DNA of 64,000 bases. It comes from JACVRW01 sp963733885 (GTDB taxonomy: Bacteria > Actinomycetota > Thermoleophilia > Solirubrobacterales > Thermoleophilaceae). Where the stretch lies: assembly GCA_963733885.1 (NCBI GenBank), contig CAVTES010000008.1, positions 286,144 to 350,143 of the forward strand, in the 5' to 3' direction. The notes beneath the pieces were generated by a model. The model ran no database searches. It had not been told where the DNA came from and saw nothing but the letters and a program-made list of their open reading frames with translations. A program made the translations under genes and the position numbers. Below are positions 59,872 through 64,000 of the stretch, one piece after another; positions within the stretch are counted from its first letter, which is position 1; every line of letters begins with the position of its first letter.

Positions 59872-61521
59872 TCAGATCGGGGAGGACGGGCGGGCCATCC
59901 CCTCGGCGAGATCCCCAAAGCCCGGAGCGATCACGGCGCCCGGCTGGGCGATCAGCTCCTCGGCGACGAGCGCCTCGGTCGTCAGCATCAGCGCGGCGAC
60001 CGAGGCGGCACCCTCGAGGCTCAGCCGCGTGACCCGCACGGGGTCGATTACGCCGTCTGCGAAGAGATCGCCGAACTCGCCAGTCAGCGCGTTCAGCCCG
60101 TGGCCCTCGGGCATCGCGCTCACCTGGTCGACCACGGCCTGCCCGTCGTAGCCCGCGTTGCTCGCGATCCAGTAGAGCGGCTCGTGGAGGACCCGGCCGA
60201 CGACCTCGGCGCCGCGGGCGTAGTCCCCCTCGAGCTCGAGGTCGGCAAGGACGCTTCCCGCGCGCATCAGCGCGGTGCCGCCGCCGGCGACGATCCCTTC
60301 CGCCACCGCCGCGCGCGTGGCGTCCAGTGCGCCCTGCGTGCGGCGCAGTCGCTCGCGCAGCACGACCTCCGCCGGTGCGCCCACGCGGATCACCGCCAGG
60401 CGGATGGCGAGCCGGGCGAGGCGCTCCTGGAGGATCTCGATATCGCGCTCCTGCGAGGCCCGTCCCAGTTCGACCCTGATCTGGGCAAGCCGAGCCTCGA
60501 CGGCTTCTCCGGTCCCGGCGCCCTCGACGAGTGTCGTCGAGTCCGCCGTCACCACGACCCGGCGCGCAGTGCCCAGGTCCTCCGGCCGAACGCTCGCGAG
60601 CGACCGCCCGGCCTCCTCGGCGATCACCTGGCCGCCCGTAAAGGCAGCCACGTCACCGAGGTGCTCGACGCGGCGGTGGCCGAACCCAGGGGCCCGCACG
60701 GCCACGGCCTGCAGCGTGCCGTGGTTGTTGTTGTTGACGAGCATGCCGAGCGCCGCCCCGTCGACCTTCTCCGCGAGGATCACGAGCGGGCGCGGCGACT
60801 TCATGACCTTGTCCAGGGTGGGCATGAGGTCCTGCGGCTGGGAGATCGGGCGGTTGGTCATGAGGATGTATGGGTCCTCGAAGACTGTCTCCATGCGCGT
60901 CTCGTCCCGCACGAGATAGGGGGACTCCCAGCCGTTCTCGACGTGCACGCCCTCGACGAAGTCGACCGAGATGCCGGGCAGCTCCGTCTCCTCGATGGTC
61001 ACGACGCCCTCCTCACCCACGCGGTCGAGCGCCTCCCCCACGGCGGCGCCGATGCGCTCGTCCTCCCCAGCGGCGATCGTGGCGACGTGACGGAGGTGGT
61101 CTCGACCCTCCACGGGGCGCGCCGAACGGCCGAGCTCGGCCACCACGCGTTCGGTCGCCTCCTCGATGCCGCGGCGCAGCAGCATCGCGTTCGCGCCCTC
61201 GTCGATGGCGAGCATGCCCTCGCGGACGATCGCCTGGGCGAGCAGCGTCGCTGTCGTGGTGCCGTCGCCGGTGAGGTCGCTCGTCTTGTTGGCGACCTCG
61301 CGGACGAGCTGCGCCCCCATGTTCTTGAACTGGTCGCTCAGCTCGATCTCGCGCGCGATCGAGACGCCGTCATTCGTGATCATGGGGGCGCCGGCGAGCC
61401 GCTCGAGCACGACGTTGCGCCCCTTGGGCCCCAGCGTGACCTTTACGGTGTTGGCCAGCTCGTCGACGCCCGCCTGCAGGAGCTGCCGCGCGTCGTTGTT
61501 GAAGTGCAGCCGTTTGCCCAT
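59872..61521 (-). CDS. GroEL-type chaperonin associated with monooxygenase operon
   Basis: The 549 residues are a Cpn60: TVKVTLGPKGRNVVLERLAG, ITNDGVSIAREIELSD, the ATPase loop TGDGTTTATLLAQAIVREG and VAEGIVAGGGTALMRAGSVL. The sequence is more divergent than housekeeping GroEL; it lacks the C-terminal GGM tail and has no groES beside it. Dedicated chaperonins of this type (MimG/PrmG) help fold the large subunit of actinobacterial propane/phenol-type diiron monooxygenases. Four bases separate it from the alcohol dehydrogenase gene, so this role is likely. Confidence 0.9.
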   Translation of the reverse strand: MGKRLHFNNDARQLLQAGVDELANTVKVTLGPKGRNVVLERLAGAPMITNDGVSIAREIELSDQFKNMGAQLVREVANKTSDLTGDGTTTATLLAQAIVREGMLAIDEGANAMLLRRGIEEATERVVAELGRSARPVEGRDHLRHVATIAAGEDERIGAAVGEALDRVGEEGVVTIEETELPGISVDFVEGVHVENGWESPYLVRDETRMETVFEDPYILMTNRPISQPQDLMPTLDKVMKSPRPLVILAEKVDGAALGMLVNNNNHGTLQAVAVRAPGFGHRRVEHLGDVAAFTGGQVIAEEAGRSLASVRPEDLGTARRVVVTADSTTLVEGAGTGEAVEARLAQIRVELGRASQERDIEILQERLARLAIRLAVIRVGAPAEVVLRERLRRTQGALDATRAAVAEGIVAGGGTALMRAGSVLADLELEGDYARGAEVVGRVLHEPLYWIASNAGYDGQAVVDQVSAMPEGHGLNALTGEFGDLFADGVIDPVRVTRLSLEGAASVAALMLTTEALVAEELIAQPGAVIAPGFGDLAEGMARPSSPI

Positions 61522-61525
61522 CGGG

Positions 61526-62593
61526 CTAGGCCGCGGCGGCCGGGATCAGGATGCCGCGCCCCTGGAGCCGCCCGTTGTCGAGGTCCGCCATCGCGTCGTT
61601 GATGGCATCGAGCGGATAGGTGCTCGTGTGCAGCGTCACCTGGCCCTGGGCGGTGAGCGTCATCAGGTCCTGCAGGTCGACGTACGTGCCGACCAGATTG
61701 CCGATGAAGGAGATCTCGCGCGAGATCACGTCGATCGTCGGGATGTCGATGTTCTCGCCGTAGCCGATCACGTAGTAGAAGCCGCCGTCGCGGATCATGT
61801 CGATGCCGTCCTGGATGGCGCCCTTCTCGCCGACGAAGTCGATGATCGCCTCGGCGCCGAGCCCGTCGGTGATCTGCTTGACGGTGTCGACGTGGCTGCC
61901 TCCTGTGCCCTCGGCCGAAGGCCGCCGGGTATCGACCTTGATCGTGTGGTGCGCGCCCAGCTCCTCGGCCAGCGTCAGCGCGGGCTCCGACGGATCGACG
62001 ACGATGATCTCGGCGGGTGTGTACGCCCGCAGGCACTGGACGCCTATATGGCCGAGGCCTCCGGCCCCGATCACGACCGCCTTGGTGCCGGCGCCGAGCA
62101 CCGGGATCGCCTTCTTGACCGCGTGGATCGCGGTGAGCCCGGCGTCAGCAAGCGCGGCGATCGCCTGTGGCTCGAGGGACGGATCGAGCTTGACGACCGA
62201 CCGTGCGCTCGTGAACAGGAAGTCGGCGAATCCGCCGTCTCGGTTGATGCCCGGGAAGGAGCCGTTGAGGCAGTGCATGTCGTCGCCGGCGCGGCAGGGC
62301 CCGCACAGCCCGCAGGAGATGAACGGGTGCACGATCACCGTGTCTCCCACCTCGACGTTGGTCACCGCCGGACCGACCGCGTGCACCCAGCCGGCGTTCT
62401 CGTGCCCGGGTGTGTAGGGCAGCTTCACACCGGACTTCTCGGCCCACTGACCCTCCTGGATGTGGAGGTCGGTGCGGCACAGTCCCGCCGCGCCGATCCG
62501 CACGACGACGTCGAGCGGCCCCTCGGCCTTGGGCTCGTCGACCTCGTCAAGCTCGAGCGGCTCGTGATAGGCGTGCAGTCTCGCGGCCCTCAT
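61526..62593 (-). CDS. Zinc-dependent alcohol dehydrogenase, NAD(P)-linked
   Basis: The 355 residues are a medium-chain ADH. Catalytic zinc ligands are Cys39 (AAGLCRTDLH) and His64-Glu65 (TPGHENAG); structural zinc Cys94, Cys97, Cys100 and Cys108 (SCGLCGPCRAGDDMHC). The cofactor motif is VVIGAGGLGHIGVQ. In propane-oxidation operons an ADH of this type converts 2-propanol to acetone, which fits its position. The ATG overlaps the stop of the DUF59 gene (ATGA). Confidence 0.92.
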   Translation of the reverse strand: MRAARLHAYHEPLELDEVDEPKAEGPLDVVVRIGAAGLCRTDLHIQEGQWAEKSGVKLPYTPGHENAGWVHAVGPAVTNVEVGDTVIVHPFISCGLCGPCRAGDDMHCLNGSFPGINRDGGFADFLFTSARSVVKLDPSLEPQAIAALADAGLTAIHAVKKAIPVLGAGTKAVVIGAGGLGHIGVQCLRAYTPAEIIVVDPSEPALTLAEELGAHHTIKVDTRRPSAEGTGGSHVDTVKQITDGLGAEAIIDFVGEKGAIQDGIDMIRDGGFYYVIGYGENIDIPTIDVISREISFIGNLVGTYVDLQDLMTLTAQGQVTLHTSTYPLDAINDAMADLDNGRLQGRGILIPAAAA

Positions 62594-63285
62594 GCGGCCA
62601 CCTCCTTGGCGTCGGGAAGGTCGTAGCGGATGCGCAGCAGCGAGCGGCAGATGCCTCCGTTCACCTCGAGGCTCGTCCGCATGAGCCGCGCCCTGCGCAG
62701 CCAGTGGCGCAGGTCCTCCGCGGCGATCGGCTCCCCGTCGGGCCGGACGAACGCCGGGGCGCCGTCCCCGGCTGGGATGCCGAGCTGCCGGCGCAGCTCG
62801 ATGTACCGGCGAGCCTCCGGGTCGTCGGGCAGGTCGGCCACGTGCCGGCCCGTGACCTCCTCGGGCGTTGCACCGCCGGCCAGCAGCTCCTCGCAGACGC
62901 GGGACTCCCGGGCGACCAGCGCCTTGCGCCGAAACAGCTCCCGCAGCGCATCCAGCTGCCCCTCGGTCTCCCCGGGGAAGGCCTCCGAGAAGGCCTCCCC
63001 ACGCCCGACCGCGGTGTTGATCTCCTCCCCCGTGTAATGGTCCTCGAGGAGGACCGTGACGCCGCGCACCTCCGGCAGCCGAAGCACAGCACTGCGTGCG
63101 TCGGCGGCCATGAGGTAGGCGAAGTTCGGCGCGCACTGCGGCGTCGGGAGCCGCAGCCGGACGTCGACGTTCCCGTCGTCCGACACGTCGCAGGACGTCA
63201 CGAACCGAAGCGACGTGATCGGCTCGTCAAGCTCGGGGTCGTAGACCGTGCCGAGCGCCTCGAGGACGCGCGACCGGATTGTCAC
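62590..63285 (-). CDS. DUF59 (MIP18-type) domain protein of the monooxygenase operon
   Basis: The 231 residues start with GTG at 63285. Residues 1-85 are a DUF59/iron-sulfur assembly fold (VLEALGTVYDPELDEPITSL, LRLPTPQCAPNFAYLMAADA, with the conserved Cys). Residues about 90-230 are an added helical part ending in MRTSLEVNGGICRSLLRIRY. In propane monooxygenase operons a DUF59 gene lies between amidohydrolase and ADH, and may help load iron in the diiron oxygenase. It overlaps both neighbours by 4 bases. Confidence 0.85.
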   Translation of the reverse strand: MTIRSRVLEALGTVYDPELDEPITSLRFVTSCDVSDDGNVDVRLRLPTPQCAPNFAYLMAADARSAVLRLPEVRGVTVLLEDHYTGEEINTAVGRGEAFSEAFPGETEGQLDALRELFRRKALVARESRVCEELLAGGATPEEVTGRHVADLPDDPEARRYIELRRQLGIPAGDGAPAFVRPDGEPIAAEDLRHWLRRARLMRTSLEVNGGICRSLLRIRYDLPDAKEVAA

Positions 63286-64000
63286 GCGCGCTCTTCCACC
63301 AGCTGTGCGTCGTCCCGGGCGGCCGGCTCATCGGCCTCGTCGGGCGGCAGCTGCAGCTCCTGCGGAACCTCGATGCCGTACAGCTTGGCCGCGTTGAGGC
63401 CCATGATCTTCTTCTTCCCCTCGGTCCCGAGCGCCGGATAGTCCGCGTAGGCTTCGTCGGTCGGGTAGTTCCAGTCGATGAAGCCCTCGACCTGCCACTT
63501 GGGCTCCCAGATGGCGTAGTCGCTGGCCCAGAGCAGCTTGTCCTCGCCGACCCAGAAGAGCAGCTCGCCCATCACCTTGGCGAAGAAGCGCGGACGGGCG
63601 TGCATGAGTCCGCCGATCGCGACCGCCAGGCCGGCATAGACGTTCGGTTCCTGCGTCGCCATGAAGCAGAAGTCCTCGATCCGCGGTAGCCCGACGTGCT
63701 CGACGATGAAGTTGAGCTCGGGGAAGTCGGTCGCCACGTGGTCGACGTCCGAGACGTCGAAGGCGTCCTTGTCCAGCGGCCAGATCGTCGGGCCCTTGTG
63801 GACGTGGATGTTGACGATCCCGAGCTCCTGGCACTTCTCCAGGAACCGCGCCGCCTCCGGGTCCGTGAGCTTCCACCCACGCGAGCCGTTGCGCCACTCG
63901 GCTGTGTAGAGCTTGACGCCCTTGAGGCCGTAGCGCTTGGCGTCTTCCTCGAGCTCCTTGAGGCCGGCATCGCCGTCGCGGGGGTCCCAGCGGCCGTTGA
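63282..64000 (-). CDS. Amidohydrolase-family protein (partial, runs off the window)
   Basis: The visible C-terminal 239 codons of a metal-dependent amidohydrolase 2 barrel include YGLKGVKLYTAEW, LEKCQELGIVNIHVHKGPT, PELNFIVEHVGLPRIEDFCF, EDKLLWASDYAIWEPKWQVE and GLNAAKLYGIEVPQEL. The Asp of WASDYA is the expected metal or catalytic residue. The beginning lies beyond 64000. Relatives stand immediately after propane monooxygenase subunit genes, where their role is not firmly known. The gene overlaps the DUF59 start (GTGA). Confidence 0.88.
   Translation of the reverse strand, partial: NGRWDPRDGDAGLKELEEDAKRYGLKGVKLYTAEWRNGSRGWKLTDPEAARFLEKCQELGIVNIHVHKGPTIWPLDKDAFDVSDVDHVATDFPELNFIVEHVGLPRIEDFCFMATQEPNVYAGLAVAIGGLMHARPRFFAKVMGELLFWVGEDKLLWASDYAIWEPKWQVEGFIDWNYPTDEAYADYPALGTEGKKKIMGLNAAKLYGIEVPQELQLPPDEADEPAARDDAQLVEERA

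Noticed and set aside
59668..61602. 644-codon plus-strand frame over groEL
   Set aside because: Antisense to an unmistakable chaperonin; composition has no domain pattern.

Overview
The window is GC-rich DNA with dense genes and many 4-base stop/start overlaps. It encodes NucS, an LtrA-like protein, an F420-type luciferase-like oxidoreductase, PPK2, large AfsR/LAL regulators and a propane-monooxygenase-type GroEL/ADH/DUF59/amidohydrolase block. Together these suggest an actinobacterium, and in style a member of the Thermoleophilia (Solirubrobacterales-like). That placement is inferred from gene content; I see no rRNA, tRNA, CRISPR array or replication origin.

Layout. 0-3 kb: a secreted ThuA plus sugar-dehydrogenase fusion with an intact terminator. 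3-12 kb: a worn region with a multiply frameshifted arginase, a glyoxalase tail, a transposase tail, a frameshifted metallo-beta-lactamase, a chimeric gene and an AbiEi-like remnant. Intact genes inside it include nitroreductase, ltrA and a three-gene set resembling the maturation/light-chain part of methylamine dehydrogenase loci: a MauE-MauD fusion, a Tat-exported Cys-rich protein, and a MauF/CcdA-like membrane protein fused to a propeller-like domain. This set is the best candidate for an undescribed system.

12-16 kb: a glutamine amidotransferase coupled to a double cyclic-nucleotide-binding protein, convergent with a MoCo-sulfurase-like class V aminotransferase, DUF4395 and a 61-residue protein. 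16-24 kb: a truncated IS630 transposase, a LuxR-type LAL regulator, a small DUF1059 gene, and an AfsR-type regulator preceded by heptamer repeats with 11-bp spacing, convergent with a wax ester synthase. 24-35 kb: HdeD, an HxlR/glyoxalase pair, a sigma-factor fragment, methyltransferase, tadA, epimerase, secreted subtilase, UspA, response regulator, csbD, TetR/hydrolase and nucS.

35-49 kb: a coupled P450, luciferase-like oxidoreductase and ppk2 unit; msrA; two Nudix genes and a DUF480 gene; MFS exporter; small ligand-binding folds; HAD; an Lrp/LysE pair; a second class V aminotransferase; and a MarR plus two MFS drug-exporter operon. 49-58 kb: membrane proteins (a two-TM protein, flippase-like, DedA), a secreted alpha/beta hydrolase, a LysR/EamA pair (EamA frameshifted), SDR and aldehyde dehydrogenase. 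58.9-64 kb, minus strand: DUF2283-like, DUF1097, GroEL, Zn-alcohol dehydrogenase, DUF59 and amidohydrolase. This is the distal end of what looks like a propane/acetone-type diiron monooxygenase operon whose oxygenase subunits would lie beyond base 64000.

Family assignments come from reading motifs and from memory of the families; no database search was run.
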